A stretch of DNA of 64,000 bases from Alisma plantago-aquatica (lineage: Eukaryota > Streptophyta > Magnoliopsida > Alismatales > Alismataceae): assembly GCA_963693085.1 (NCBI GenBank), contig OY856409.1, forward strand, positions 243,526,558-243,590,557, written 5' to 3'. Of this stretch, positions 1 to 13,660 are shown piece by piece. Made by a program: the position numbers and the translations under genes. Below the pieces are notes generated by a model. It had not been told where the DNA came from and ran no database searches. It was given only the letters and a program-made list of their open reading frames with translations. Every line of letters starts with the position of its first letter. Within the stretch, counting starts at the first letter, position 1.

Positions 1-2812
1 CTGATTACTATGTGTTACCCTAATCACCATTGTTGTTTAAATGGATTTCTAAAGTCCAATTTGCATGAGAATATCATTGCCTACTAATTTTGGTGATTTG
101 GATTTCTGAGAGATCTATTTGCATCACAGGTGCACTGCATCAGTTTGCTATGCTACTTCACCTGGTCAAAGAGGACCATTGTGGTCCTTCTCCTCAAGAA
201 ATTTACAACAATTCTCCCTGAGTTAGCATCGAGAAGGAATATGTTAATCTGATGTTCTATAGGTCATCAAAGTCTGAACTGGCGAGTCAAAGAGCCAAAG
301 TTTTGGGGGCATGGGGACTTGATGGCTAGTACAAGGAGGAGGTGATTCTTGTCAACTCGTGGTCTTGTGAGGAGGCATTAATAGCATTGAGGAAGGTGGT
401 ATGGATGTCAGTTCTATCTGCAAGCTTCATAACTCAAAGGTCAAGGGATCAAGGATAAGTGAGGGTTTTTTGAGACCTTGTCGTTCATGAATAGAGGTTG
501 TGCAATGGTAGTTGGGCTCTGCATTGCAAATCATCTTCCATGGTAATTTGTAGGAGAACCTTAAATTGTTTAGTTTGAAGGGTAGAAGTAGGTGTTTTTG
601 TGTTGTCCTGGATAATATAATTAGGAGGACTAGAGAGGGTAATGTAGAGGAGGAGGTAGTAGTGGCAGGGGCATTGTTGTTGTAGGTTGTTTCTAGAGAG
701 GGGATCTCTTGTTGGTAGGTGATGAAGTGGAGAAGGGAGGTGACTGGGATTGTAGTCAGTGGCGTTGATTATCAAAGGTTTCAAGGGTAGTGGTGTGATG
801 GAAGAAAGGTACATGTAAGAGTTGTCGATGCTCGAAGGTGTATGGGTCTTCAAATCATGAAGGTGTGCTAGGTTTTATAAATCTCAAGTCATCTAATTAG
901 AGGAGGTTTCTGGCATTAAACTGTGGGTGTCGTTTCTAAGTTGGTCATCAACATATTTATGGTAGTGGAAGCTATTGGAGTGGTCATTTCTAGGCAGGAG
1001 TTGGGGCTTGTCGATATTCTCTCTTTGTCTTGAATGTGAAGGAATAGTTCTCCTCTCTACAACTATCCTCTGATATTACATAGACGGAGTTTGTCTCTCC
1101 CTTCCCATGAGTGTGGTAATATTTACCACTTATGCCCCTACTTATTACTTACTTAAAAAATTCATAACTCCTATAATATAACTCCAGTTCTTATGAAAAA
1201 TTAACATATATTTAATTTATGGTAAAGCATATTCTAAAAATAGAAACAACACTTTTTTATGTTTTTGAGATTGATTACTTATAATTATTGTCAATATTAA
1301 CAAATACCTATATGATGAACATTTTACATCGATTCCAAGGCCAAATAGCTTTTAGATGAAGGTTATTTCATTCATGCAAGGTCTATTTGATGTGTTTAGA
1401 CTCAACTTTTTGAATCATTGTAATTTATACCAAATCATAACATGAGTACACACTCAAGGACTAGCTCACAATTATTTTCTCAAGGGAGGAGGAAGAATTT
1501 CATTTAAAGATAAGAAAATTAAAAGGAGACTTGAATAAAAGAACATGATTATTGACCAAATCAAACAATTGAGGTTTAGAGTGAGAGAAAAAATTGTAAA
1601 TGAGCTCTGATTTTGTGATTATCATGAATTATAACTTAAAATAGATTTAGTACCCAAAATCTAGTATGTTACACACTCCTTGAGACATTGTTCTATATCC
1701 AATAGTTGACCTGATATGGATATAATATCTTGTAAATGATCTTATTTACTTCTATTCCACATGTGTATTCAACTTGCATTCTAATGATATATAAATTTTG
1801 TGGTAGAAACCTTAATCTATCCACCATAGTTGGAAAACTTATATGATCCAATTTTGTTTCATTTTTATTTTGACTATACATTTATTGGTCACTACATTTT
1901 TTCATGCTTGTGCATTTAGTAGAATGGATTTATAAATTACTCCGATTGTGTGTTTATTTTTCTAATCATGTGATATATTTGTGATTGAAGTTATGTACCC
2001 TATATCTAGGTTACATTCCCATGCCATATTTTTGGGATGGAGTTTATGTGCCCAACATTATATATATGAGAGTTTGATTATGTACCATTCTTGATCAAAT
2101 TTAGGGTTATGTTGTATAACATTATTCTTAAACATATACTGGAAATATGTTTATCTCAATTGCATATTTTTTTTGATTAATTTGATAGGATATATGCCCT
2201 ACTAAAAATACTTTATATACATGAAGTGGCAAGTATATGTTTTGAATAGTGTCGTATTGAATTTTTTCTATTGACATCCATTTGGATGAATTCTTTTCAC
2301 TCTCTTCTGGTGGGATCTTGCATGCTATATGTCATTTTTTCTTTAAATTGAGAAATTTCTATTTATATGCACATGTGAATCTTAGATGAAGTTTCCACTT
2401 TATTCTTTTTTTTGGGTTTCTCTTCCAACATTGTAGCTAAGGAAAAATTAAAGAAAGTTGATCTTGTTTGATAAACATATGTTGTTGGATTACAAGGTCA
2501 TCCCTTTTTCTTAAAATCATTATTATGTTTCCCTTCATGCATTTTTTCATGTGGGTCCCAAACATTACAACTCTAATAATGATCATAGTAATAAAATTTC
2601 CTCTTCCCACTATACTTTGATGTTATGAACACTCTAAATGAATGTAAATAATTGTGTTCCTTCGTAGAAAAAATTGTTTTTGTGGTGATATTTTTTCTTT
2701 TTTATGATTGAGTAATGAGTGTATCCCGCTCCATTAACACCCATTATAAAGGGAAAGTCTCATGATCAATGGGTCATTGTGGAATCAAGAAGTGACATGG
2801 TGATGGAGCACT
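1..2812. other. AT-rich intergenic DNA, no recognised gene
   Basis: No reading frame here has a recognisable domain. The longest frame, on the minus strand near 485-853, is low-complexity Thr/Ser/Leu/Pro and is probably chance. The stretch around 1700-2700 has minus-strand fragments that vaguely resemble a decayed copia gag, but stops are too dense to name it. It is probably old, degraded repeat DNA forming the left flank of the Gypsy-type element that starts at 2813. Confidence 0.5.
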
Positions 2813-5800
2813 TGTAACATATCGAAACCTAATATCTTGACTCTATAAACATTGATCACTTGGATGTGATGATCATATGCTTAGACTTTTAGTTTTGGCC
2901 AAATACGAATTCATAAATCCCAAACAGACCCATTTTTCCCCTAATGAACATTAGTTGCATATATAATGAGTAACTCATGTATCAACCCTATTTAATGCTA
3001 CATAAAACTATAATCATACCATGTATCTATAAACCCTCATGAACTGAATATATGTAACCAAAAACCTAGTTGTGGGTGACTAAACTAACCTAACTATGTT
3101 TGGTATGGCATATGACGTGTTAGCATCATTTGGTGTCGTAATAACAAATCATATCCTAATTCCCATAAAATAGAGGTAGTAGACTAAATGACGTCTGATA
3201 TGTAAGTAATCCCTTTTAATAAGTCATATATTCTTCTTCTTCACTAATGAATGCATAATATCTAAAATATATAAAGTGAGAAGTATATTGTTAGTAATAC
3301 ATGAAATGGGTAATAATTGGATATTTTATTTATATCAATTAGAATAATGTGCATATATAGAAATTAGTGTCGATACTATTGGATTCAGTGTGTAAGTAAG
3401 TAAAATTACCTAATATGTACATAATAATATAAGGTAATCATTTTGGTAGCAATATGAAGTTAATATGACTCATTTTAATGAATGTTGATGATAATGATGT
3501 AAGAATGTAATAAAAATAAGGATAAAGAGATTAAACCCAAATTGTATTAGAAATAATAAAATGAAGCTTCAACATTAAATCAAATCTCAAATTTAGGTTC
3601 CTTGGGTCCCAGTTAGACAAGATACCAAGTTTGAAATTAATTACATAACCCTAGGTATCCTAATTTCACTAGGAAAAATACTAAACTTTAAGTGCTCAAT
3701 TTTAGACACTTAATTACTATTTTGCAATTTCCTATAGTTTTTAATCTTTGTTTCTGAAATGGTTTGTTTCTCATATTTCTTGAAGTCATGCGATAAAAGG
3801 TTGCATGCATGCTTTATGAATTTTTACTTACACTCCATCTATTGCATTCCAATCGTACAGTCTGAGTATCATACCCTACCTCTTTGCATAATTGGAAAGA
3901 AACTAAACCATAACCCTATTTCCTTTTTTATTATCTCTCTTTGTACTTCCCTCCTTTTTCTACTCTAACTTTCCCTTCAAAGTTATCTATTTTTTACTAA
4001 TACATTATATATTTTCTAGGGTTTCCTCACTCCAAACCCATGGACTATCTTTGGTTTCCTCCCCTACCCTATTCTTCCCCTTTTTTCTCCCTCCATTTCT
4101 TCTCATGTAAACTATGGGTCTTTGGACCACCATAAAATAGACAAAAATTATGTTGAAGTAATCATGAATCATCTTCCATGATAACTACAACTTCTTTTGG
4201 TCGGGAGATATCATTTATGAACTCCATATTTCTTTTTCGGCTTCAACAGGTTCGGCCAAGCCAACCAAGCCATCTTGGCATCAACGGAAGGTCTAAATAT
4301 TATCGTTGACGTCTTATGCACCACCATTTATTACCAATTCCTCTACTGAGGTACCATTTACCTTTTCTTCTTCTTGCTATCGACACACTATTTTTGAAAT
4401 TGGAACTTGCTTCTCATGCTTTTGACCACATCTTGACTTATTTCCCCTTTCTTGGCTTTGATGCACCATTGAGGGCTCTTTTCTAGTCCTTATTACTACT
4501 ATGGTACCTTCTATTAGTTTTCATTCATCCACCTCCTATCAACCATGGTAGTTGATCATGTCGAAGCCTCAGGGAATCCCAGAGCTTGTTCAATGGCTCG
4601 TTGGGCCTAGAACAACTAAGATAGTGATTTTTTGATGTTTGGTAAATATGAGATCTTCCCTCGAATCCTAGGATCATTTTACCTGATAGGTCTTGCATCA
4701 TATCATCGCTCTCAAAAGAAAAACAATGGTGTATATGTTGTACCAAGGGTGTCCCTCACGCTAAATTTTCTTACAAATGGATCTCGGGTTATTTTTGTGC
4801 TTTATCTCTTCCCTCGTTCTTATCCTACTAACATATGCAATTGGCTCGGTCGAGTAGGAAAAGCCTCATAGGTCAATCTTAGCTACTTTTAAAATGGATA
4901 ATGCTAAATATATGATTTATTGATATTTTTAAGGTGGATACATATTGGAAAGTTCATAATGAATAGCCACAATGTGAAAAACAAATACAAAAAAATATAT
5001 TTTTTGAACTAAAAATGAGATCTTTTGTTTGGTATGGTTTTCAATACCTCAATCAAATTAGTTAAAGAGTAAATTTTTGGATCTTGTATGTGAGTCTAAT
5101 GAAGTGCATTTATTTAATAAAATGTTTTAGAAATTAGGAGAATGAGATGGATTTATTGATAGTGTTTTTGGGGTTGAATTCCACTATTTTAGAGACCTTT
5201 TTAGGGTTTTGTACAAATTGAATACAAAGGATGGATATCTTAACACATATTTCATGCATCTAGGTTTGAATAATATCTGAATTTGACCATAGTAATGATT
5301 TGAGTATGTAGGTTCTCAACATAGGTATGTTTCATTCCCATTTGAGTCATATTGTGAAATTAATCTTTTGATTCTCTCTCTTCAACCTCTATGAGGTAAA
5401 ATATATGGAAATTCCTCTTTCATTTTTGATTGGCCTACATTGATCTAGAACTACCTGAAATAGATCTTGTGATCTCCTTAAATTTGATATTCTTTTTGTA
5501 TCCTAATCTGTATCTTATTCATATGGTTCTACGTGGTAACCAAAATGTTAGAAATTGAACTAAATGAAGCTCTAACTTTCAAGTGGTGAAATGTTATGAT
5601 CTTATGATGCATCTTACTTGCAGAGATGTTCAGATATTTTTGTATGGGTCTTCTAACCTCTCTTAATCTGTTTGATGTTATGATTCCTTATTTGTGATTG
5701 AATATACTTAATCTTGCCTTTCCTATTCTCATGTGTGATTGACTAGTCATGAGGCAGTGAGGTTTTAACCCTCCTACCAAAGCATTCAGGTTTTATTCCA

Positions 5801-6660
5801 CCTGCAATATATTATATTTTGGGCATTAGGTTTTATTCCAATACCAGGAATTAGGTTTTATTCCCCTATCACATATGATATTAGGCATTGGTTTTGTTAC
5901 CTTGTCATTCACTGAGGTTTTATTCCTCACACATAAATTATATTTAATTGGAACTAAGTTTTTTTCCCACCTTCCATTTAGTATGGAATATATGTATTCC
6001 TATCCTACTTTCTAGTATAAGCTAGTCTGCTTATTACTCAGCATGCAGTTGTTTATGATTGTGATATTATGTTATGATATTGGTTAAGGCAAGAAATTTT
6101 CTTGTTGTTATCTATTAAAATGTTATGTTTGACATCAACTTGGATGTTATTTTTCCCTCTTGTTTTAAGAAACCTTGGATAATTAATTGATGTCCTTTCC
6201 ACTTATATTGCTCAGTTCATATTTATAACTACATACTGGCTTTTATGCTGACAACATCTAATTTGTCTTCTCTTATGGGGTATTCTTTCAACCCCTTAGG
6301 TGATGTACATGGTGGATATGGTAAGATGATATGGACTTGGATTAGTAGAGCTAACTCTTGTTAGATATACTTGAAATAGAGTGGACATGATGGACCTTGT
6401 GAAGAAGTTCTTTCTTTCATGTAAACCCCAAGTGGGAATTTTTTTTCTTATAATATTGGAAATAGTAATTACATTTATTTCCATTGGTATTCTTTTCTCT
6501 TATATATCATTCATTTAAGAAATGGAAAAAATACACCTATTCAAGCATGCTTGTCAACGTGTTTGGACTAAATGGGCTTATTTCTCAAGTTAAGTGAGAA
6601 TTGATTCCCTCTAGAATCCCACTCATTATAAGATCGTATTAGATTCTTGGTAGTCAGATT
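2813..6660 (+). repeat. Left LTR of Gypsy-type element (LTR A)
   Basis: This ~3.85-kb stretch begins TGTAACATATCG and is matched in order by a second copy that starts at 7558. Shared landmarks include the block at 2826-3250 versus 7567-7985, the phrase GGAACTTGCTTCTC (near 4404 and 11970), and the repeated GGTTTTATTCC motif (5760-5940 and 13420-13640). The match can be followed to TAGTCAGATT at 6651-6660, so the 3' edge is approximate. The two copies differ at many positions, which suggests an old insertion. There is no coding content. Gypsy assignment comes from the tail preceding the second LTR. Confidence 0.75.
5750..5990 (+). repeat. Degenerate AGGTTTTATTCC repeat inside LTR A
   Basis: The motif AGGTTTTATTCC, with small variations, recurs about every 30-45 bases here, separated by AT-rich spacers. 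The same array occupies the equivalent place in the right LTR (13400-13645). It is therefore an inherent part of this LTR family and not a later microsatellite. Its role is unknown. Confidence 0.7.
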
Positions 6661-7557
6661 CTAACTATTTTAGTTTTATCTCCCTGTGTAGACCCCTCAT
6701 TTTAAGTAGAAACACTCTAAGTTTAGATGTTTAACCTAGGATATATTTGAGTTTTCTTGGGATGATGAAAGAAATATATTGAATCATATGAAATCCATAT
6801 GAGGATCTTGATAACTAAACCCTTTTGTTAATGACCCATAAGTTCATACACTATACTCTAGGTTAGTTGTGACTTATCTCTTTGGATGTTTTGAGATTTT
6901 ACTTTTGGATAGAGTTAGATATTAAGGATGTTAAAGATGTTGATAAGAAAGCAAATTCATCTTAATATGAAGAAAAAAATGTAACTGATTCTCGTATTGA
7001 ATTTGAGCTCATCTCTAATTTTTGTCGAATGATTTCTCAAAAAAATACTTATATTTCATTATACTACTAAATATTCAATACATTTCACTAATTTTATCGA
7101 CATCTTGCTTGAACTAAGTCACAATAAAGGAATATATGAAGTTATGGTAGAGAAGACCCTAGAATTAGTTAGAATAGGGATCCTGAACCAATGTTTGAGT
7201 ATGGAGTGATGGCTATGAATATCTGACTTTTATTACATGTTTAGTGGTCCTGCCCTCTATTATTCATTTAGGTTGTGGAGTTTTTTTTGCTTGTGTTTTA
7301 TTAGATTCTTATAGGGTTGTAAGGTTAGAAAGATGAGGACCTAAAACTCAACACTAGGTGGATGTGACCATTTTGATTGGTGCAATGGTCTATGTATATC
7401 CTAAACACACCCCTATGTGTAAGATTTAACCTAAGACCTTGGTGTTGTTTAGTCTGACTGATTAGTTTAAACCTTTTTAAGGGCTCGATAGTAGTTAATT
7501 GGAAGTGTAAGGATTGTTGGATTTTGGGGACAAAATCCTCTTTAAGGGGTGGAGTGT
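6661..7557 (+). mobile_element. Short non-coding internal region between the Gypsy-type LTRs
   Basis: Only about 0.9 kb separates the two long LTRs, far too little for gag-pol, and no frame encodes a retroelement domain. The last 45 bases (7513-7557) contain TTTTGGGGACAAAATCC followed by AAGGGGTGGAG. This resembles the end of pol plus the polypurine tract of chromovirus-type Gypsy elements. Either an autonomous element lost its genes, or this is a LARD-like non-autonomous element that depends on proteins supplied elsewhere. No convincing primer-binding site was found after LTR A. Confidence 0.6.
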
Positions 7558-8788
7558 TGTAATATATTGAAACCTAACATCGTGACTCTAGAAATCCTAA
7601 TACCTTAGATGTGATGCTTATACCCTCAGGCCTTTAGTTTTGGCTAAATAAAGATTCACATAAACATGAATACACTTGTTTGCACCCTATTGAAAAGTAA
7701 TTGCATATAGAATAAGTAACTCATGTCTAAACCCTAGCTAATGTTACATGCAACTTTAATTAGACCATGGATCTATAAACCCTCATTCAATGAATGTATG
7801 TAATCTAAACCATAATTGTTGGCTAATCTAACTTAACCATGTTAGCTATTTCATATGATGTGTTAGAATTATTAGGTGTCATAATAACAAATCATATATT
7901 AATAAGAACTAAATAGACCTGATAAACTAAATGATTTCTAACATGTAAGTAATCCATTTGAATAAGTCATATATTCTTCTTTTTTCACTAATGAGTGCAT
8001 AATGTCTAAAATATGATGAATGATAAGTATATTATGTTTATTATAAATTGAAATAAAATTTTATGTTTCATGTAAATGGATATGAATAAAGTGCCTATAT
8101 ATAAGTTAATGTTGATATTTTTGGACTTAATGAGTAAGTAATTAAAATAACATAATTCATGCATAATAATATAAGATAAACCTTTTGATATCAGTGTGAA
8201 GTTAATAGGATTCAACTTAGTGAATGTTGATGATAATGATGTACAAATATAATAAATAAAATTATAATTAGCATGAAACATATTAGAACTCATGAAAGGA
8301 AGTTTCAAAAGTCAAATATAATCTCAAAATCGGGTTATGTTAGGTCCCAATGGGCTAAGATACTATGTTTGAGATGAATTCCGTAATTTATGGGAACGAG
8401 AAATACACTTTAAGTGATCAATTTATGAATCATTTAATTAATATTTTGCAATTTACATTGACTTTTGTCTTTATTTTTTCTACGTGGCTAATTTCCTAGC
8501 ATTTTAAAAGTCTCAAATAAAATTTGTCACAACTACTTTCTAGATTTTGGCTTTGACACCAGCTGTTAGATCCCAATCATAGGGTCTGAGTATTATTCCC
8601 TTCCTCTAACCAGAATAGGAAAGAAACTAAAATGTAACTCCACTTCCTTTTTGGTGATTTCTCTCTACTTTCTTCCTTTTTCTACTCTGAATTTCCCTTC
8701 AGATTTATCTCTCTTTTCTGCACTGAGTCATTCTAGGTTTTCTAGTGTTTTGTTGCTTCAAATCCACATACTGTCTCCAGTTTCCTCT
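7558..8788 (+). repeat. Right LTR of Gypsy-type element (LTR B), segment 1 of 3
   Basis: It starts TGTAATATATTG directly after the polypurine tract and aligns with LTR A from 2813 to about 4057. It is interrupted at 8788 by a solo LTR. The bases CCTCT at 8784-8788 are repeated at 11630-11634 as the target-site duplication. Confidence 0.78.
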
Positions 8789-11629
8789 TGTCACGGAACC
8801 ATAATCCCAGTCCCATGAACCAAACGTATACCAAAGGAGAAATGCGGAAGCGTACAGCTTAGCACACATGAACAGATAAGAAGATACAAGCACCAACATA
8901 ATCTCAACAATCAACAAGATATATTAAGTAACATTATTATATTACATGATTTGAATTACATATTCAAGAGTCACTTTGTACAAGTCTGCTCATGTATACT
9001 ATATTTGGATCTTACAACAAGTACACCTAGCATAGCTCACCAAGACCTTCATCTTTCTAGCCATCTCTGAACCTAAAAACAACATACGAGAAATGGGTCA
9101 ACACACGAGGTGTTGAGTATGGGGCCGAAAGATACATATATGTATAAGCTTTGCATAATTTGAAAATGTTTCAAGATGAAACAAACAAGAATAAACATGT
9201 TAATTGTTTAAAAAATACGAAACCATATTTTATGTCATTTCACACCATTATACCAACAATATCAAACATGTTTAAGGCCTTTGACCATCTTCCCGTCGGA
9301 ATGGTCCGTAAGGGTGCTCAATCTTAGCTAACCCTTTTATATGAGAGGGACCTCATGGACGTAACCAAGATTTAACCCTTTATCAACAATATTATAATGG
9401 AGTTCTATCTATATATGTTTTCAAGTTATAAAACTGACGAGGCAAACATCGAGTACGACATAGCAATACTACATGGTAATATTTGAGCAAATAGACAAAC
9501 AAGCATACAATATATGTCTTTTCAAGCAAGAAAGCGATAGTCATATAACTATATAAGGCCCATACCTGATTCATATATTCTTAACTTAACATGTCCATTA
9601 CCATCTAGCCACATGCCAAACCTGATTAAGAACAAGATTACATATATGCATTAGATTCTCATCATTAACCCTAATTAGATGCATTTTAGGGTTTTGGCCA
9701 AGATGGGTTCCAAGTTGCTTATTGGTTCATTAGATGATCTCATATTGATTTAGGGTCCATCGTAAGAGTGTGGTTCAAGTTTCATATCATTCTAAGGTTC
9801 CACGGACTACATATGACCATTTCAATGTTCAGGTTCCTTAACTATATTAAAGGGTCAAAGACTCATAATAGAGCAATCCAGGTCAAAGATTATCAATTCA
9901 AGGGGACCAAGCATCAAGGATGGTCAGGATCAGCAACATAAAGACATAGAGACATGCATAGGTTAGGTCAACCCAACATTGGTTCAAAGTATAATCAAAC
10001 ATTCACATAATAGGGGGATAAACATGAATTAGATGTCAAAAGAAACAACCATATAAAGGAGGATGTTAGGGGCTGATATTAAGGTCAAGAAGAGACATAT
10101 ATTACTTCTTTGTGGTTGATTTTGACATTATTTCATCATTAAGTAGCTAGATTATCAATTTAGAGCAGGGTACATCATTAGAATCTCAACACTAGTATAT
10201 ATCTACAAATAGAGTAATGTATAAGAAATAGGGATGATGATGACTCCCATTAAACTCAATATGTACAAAAGTTATTGACTTCAAGATTAGGAGGGTATGT
10301 ATACATCAAATATTCAAGATTCATCTGAATTATGCATTAAGCATGGTCAAAGAAGTCAAAGAGCGCATATCTAGCATTATCAGAGATTTAGAAGAAGATT
10401 AAGGGTCTGGAAATATGCTCATGTTGTAGATCTTTTCGAGAGGATCAAAATGATATATTGGTTCGTTAAATTTGGCCAAGGCAGCAAGGAGTTATACATT
10501 TTTGAAGTTTAAATTAGAAACCATATAGAAGCATCATCCGAGATCATAGGAATTTACCCTTGATGACTGAGGGGGATCCGGCCCCTCGGTTTGTGATTGG
10601 ATGATCAGGGAGGTGCTCCTGCCTTGGCGCCATGCTACTGCTCCCAACCATGGGGCCCACATCGGCTTTGACCCTGGTCAACGGAAAGGCTAGGCTGAAA
10701 GGGGGAAGCGGTGCTTGTTGCCAGCGCTTGGATGTCGATCCAGCGGCAGTTGTGCTCGTCTCCATTGCCCGACGCCCAGCGGCACCTCTGTTTCCTGTGT
10801 GGGAACAGGGGAGGGACAGGGGACGGCAGCGCCCCAGCCTCCAGTGGCTACTGTGCCTGCAAAAACCCAAAAAGGAGCAGGTCGGGGGGGGGGAGGGGGG
10901 AGAGACCTAAAGCACGCCGGCAGCCGAGTTCTTCCAGCCGTGATCACCACTGGTGGCACGTGGGCGGAGCTTGCTGCACACCTTGGCCACCATCAACAGA
11001 CCAATGGAGGAACCAGGGAAGGACAAGGGAGGGGAAAGAAGATGAGGAGAACTAGGGTTTGATCAGAGGGGTTTATAAAGAAACAAAGAATGCTAGGGTT
11101 TAGGTTCCTTGCATTCATCACATGGTTTGATTCCCGATCCGACTACAGGAGGGGAAGCCTCCAGTGAAGCGTTTCCTTCCATTTTGGGAAGGAGTAAGAC
11201 AACTATTTAAATGGGCCACACGCTTGATTATTGGGCCCAAAAAGAGTTTAAACTCAACAAGAAAAGTACAACATGTACAATATGAGTCAATTTTCAAATA
11301 CCCATATCTTGGGCTAGGATTGTCCAAATGAGGTCATTTTTGTACCATTGGAAAGATAAATGAACACTCTATATTTTGAAACATATTATAGATCATGGTG
11401 ATCATACTAACCAGGTTCAAGATTATTTACAAAGTAGTACATCATTAAATAGTGAAAATTAGATCAAGAGAGCAAATCAAATGTCCACATTGTGAAATTG
11501 ATCATTATAGTGGCCAAATTAGAAAAACTCAACCCTCCAATTATGAAATTGACATCAAATTCAGTAATGGGATGAAAAATGAGGGTGGAACATATCATTT
11601 GAGGAGAGAGAAAAGGTCAGGTTATCACA
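8789..11629 (+). mobile_element. Solo LTR (2.84 kb), Gypsy-type, with CCTCT target-site duplication
   Basis: The insert starts TGTCACGGAA and ends GGTTATCACA, with the 5-bp direct repeat CCTCT on both sides (8784-8788 and 11630-11634). Removing it rejoins the surrounding LTR sequence collinearly with LTR A. No internal coding region is present, so recombination between two LTRs of a larger element is the simplest origin. A distinctly GC-rich segment (10560-11060) precedes a TATA-like GTTTATAAAG at 11071-11080. Overlapping frames of about 90-115 codons on both strands of that segment are composition artefacts. Shared phrases link it to the LTR at 58035-60342. Confidence 0.82.
10882..10903 (+). 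repeat. Poly-G tract inside the solo LTR
   Basis: A run of more than 15 G, broken by a single A, is followed by further G-rich sequence. It lies about 180 bases upstream of the TATA-like motif at 11071. It could form a G-quadruplex, but function is unproven. Confidence 0.6.
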
Positions 11630-13660
11630 CCTCTCTTAGCCTGTCCTTCCCTTATTTCCTCCCCTTTTTCTTCTCTTATAGATTGTCGGTCTTCAGACCA
11701 CAATAAAATTGTCACACAATCACCACAAAGAAATCACGAATCATCTTCCATGATCACTGCACCTTATTTTTCTCAAGAGATATGATTCCCTACTCCATCT
11801 CTCGCGGTCTGACTCTAGAGGTTCAATCAAGACACCCAAGCATTGTAGTGCTAGAAGAAGGTCTAGAACTTATCCTGTACTTGTTGTGGACCTCTATGTA
11901 CTACAAATTCATCCACAAGGTACTTGTTGCATTTTTCCTTTTTTTCTATCAAGCATACTATTTTTAGAATTGGAACTTGCTTCTCACGCTTCTGGCCACC
12001 TCTTGAATTGTTTTCCCTCTTCTGGTCTTTGACACATCAGCTTGAGTTCTTTTCTAGTTCCTGTGATTACTGTGCTTCCTTCTATTTTTCTTGCATTTGT
12101 CTAGCTCATAATCAGTCATGGTGGTTGATCATGGAAAAGTCTCAAGGAATCCCAAATCTTGTTCAGTAGTTTGCTAGGCTGGAAAGGCGATGCTAATGAT
12201 CATGTGATGCTTTCTATGGAATTGATATGTTATCTCTGATCCTTGGATCATCTCCCCCTCAGGTCTCATGTCATATTTTTATTATCAAAAGACCACAATG
12301 GTGCATATCTTATACCTAGGATGTCCCTCACGGTGATTTCCTAATGAATGGATCTAGGGTATTTTTGTCCTTTTATCTCTTCTTTTTTTGTTATAACACT
12401 GAGTTGTGATCTTGGCTCGGTCTAGTTTGCAAAGCCTCATAAGGTCATCTTATTACTACTTCTAAAATTGATTATGCTAAATATGTGGCTTGTCGAAATT
12501 GCCTTATTGGGCATGTATTGCAAAATTCGTATCTAATAGACATGACGTTAGAAAAATACATCAAAACTATTTTAGAATTCTAAAAATGTGATATTTGTTT
12601 TGGTATGCTTTTCAAGACATAATAAAGTTTTCTTGAAGAGTTAGATTTTGGGATTTTGTATATAAGTCTAGTTAAGTGCATATATTTAATAAAATACATA
12701 ACTAATTAATGCAATGTCTAATCATTTTAAACAAAAAAGTTTTAGAAACCAAGACAATGACATGGATTTGTTGGCAGTGTTTTGGGGGTCTAATTCAAAA
12801 GTTTATCAGAAAGTCTATTTTAGGATTTTATATAAATTGAATAGAAGGGATGGAAATCCTAACACATATTTAATGCATCTAGGTTTAAATAATCTCATAG
12901 TCTAAATAAAGTGATTATTTGAGTTCTTGGGTTTTCAACAAAGATATGTTTCATTTTGTTATGAATCATATTGAGCAATTAATCTTTTGATTCTCTCTCT
13001 TGAACCTATATGAGCTATAAGTATTCAAAAATTCCTATTTCATATTTTGATTAGCCTACATGGATATGGTTTATTGAAATAGATCAAGTGATCTCTTTAT
13101 ATTTCTAGATATGCTTTTTGGATCCAAATATGTATCTTTTTCATATATTCCATGTAGTAACCTAATTTTAGGAATTCAACTAAATGAATTGAAATAAATG
13201 AATCCCTAACTTTTAAGTGGTGGATTTCTATGTTCTTATTATGCATTTTAATTGAGGAAATAATTGTATATTTATTTAGGAGTCTTCTAACCCCATTTAA
13301 TATTGCTTGGATGTTCTGATTCCATATTTTTGCTTGCCTATATTTTATATTGCATGTCATGTTTGCAAGTGTGGTTGAATAGTCATAACTAGAAGTACCA
13401 ACACCGTATTTATTTAAGGCACCAAGGTTTTAGTCATTCCATCAATGTACTATGGTTTTAGTCCTCCTACAATATATTATACTTTTTGTACAAGGTTCTT
13501 TTCTCGCGCCAGGCATTGGGTTTTATTCCCCTTCCACATATGATATTAGGTACTAGGTTTTATTCCCCTTCCATGCATTGAGGTTTTATTCCTACTAGTA
13601 AAACTCTATAATTATTTGGCATTGAGGTTTTAGTCTTCCTGCCCCTTGGTATGGAATATA
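11630..13660 (+). repeat. Right LTR of Gypsy-type element (LTR B), segment 2 of 3
   Basis: It resumes the alignment with LTR A (about 4060-5990) after the solo LTR, sharing phrases such as GAATCATCTTCCATGAT (near 4165 and 11738). It contains the second copy of the GGTTTTATTCC array. It stops at 13660 where a copia LTR begins; the last five bases, ATATA, are the presumed target-site duplication. Confidence 0.78.

Noticed and set aside
485..853. A 122-codon minus-strand frame
   Set aside because: The product is low-complexity (Thr, Ser, Leu, Pro) with no domain and no sign of a gene structure around it.
10544..11062. Several overlapping 90-115 codon frames on both strands
   Set aside because: They lie in a GC-rich part of a solo LTR, overlap each other in different frames and have no domain; long frames are expected by composition.
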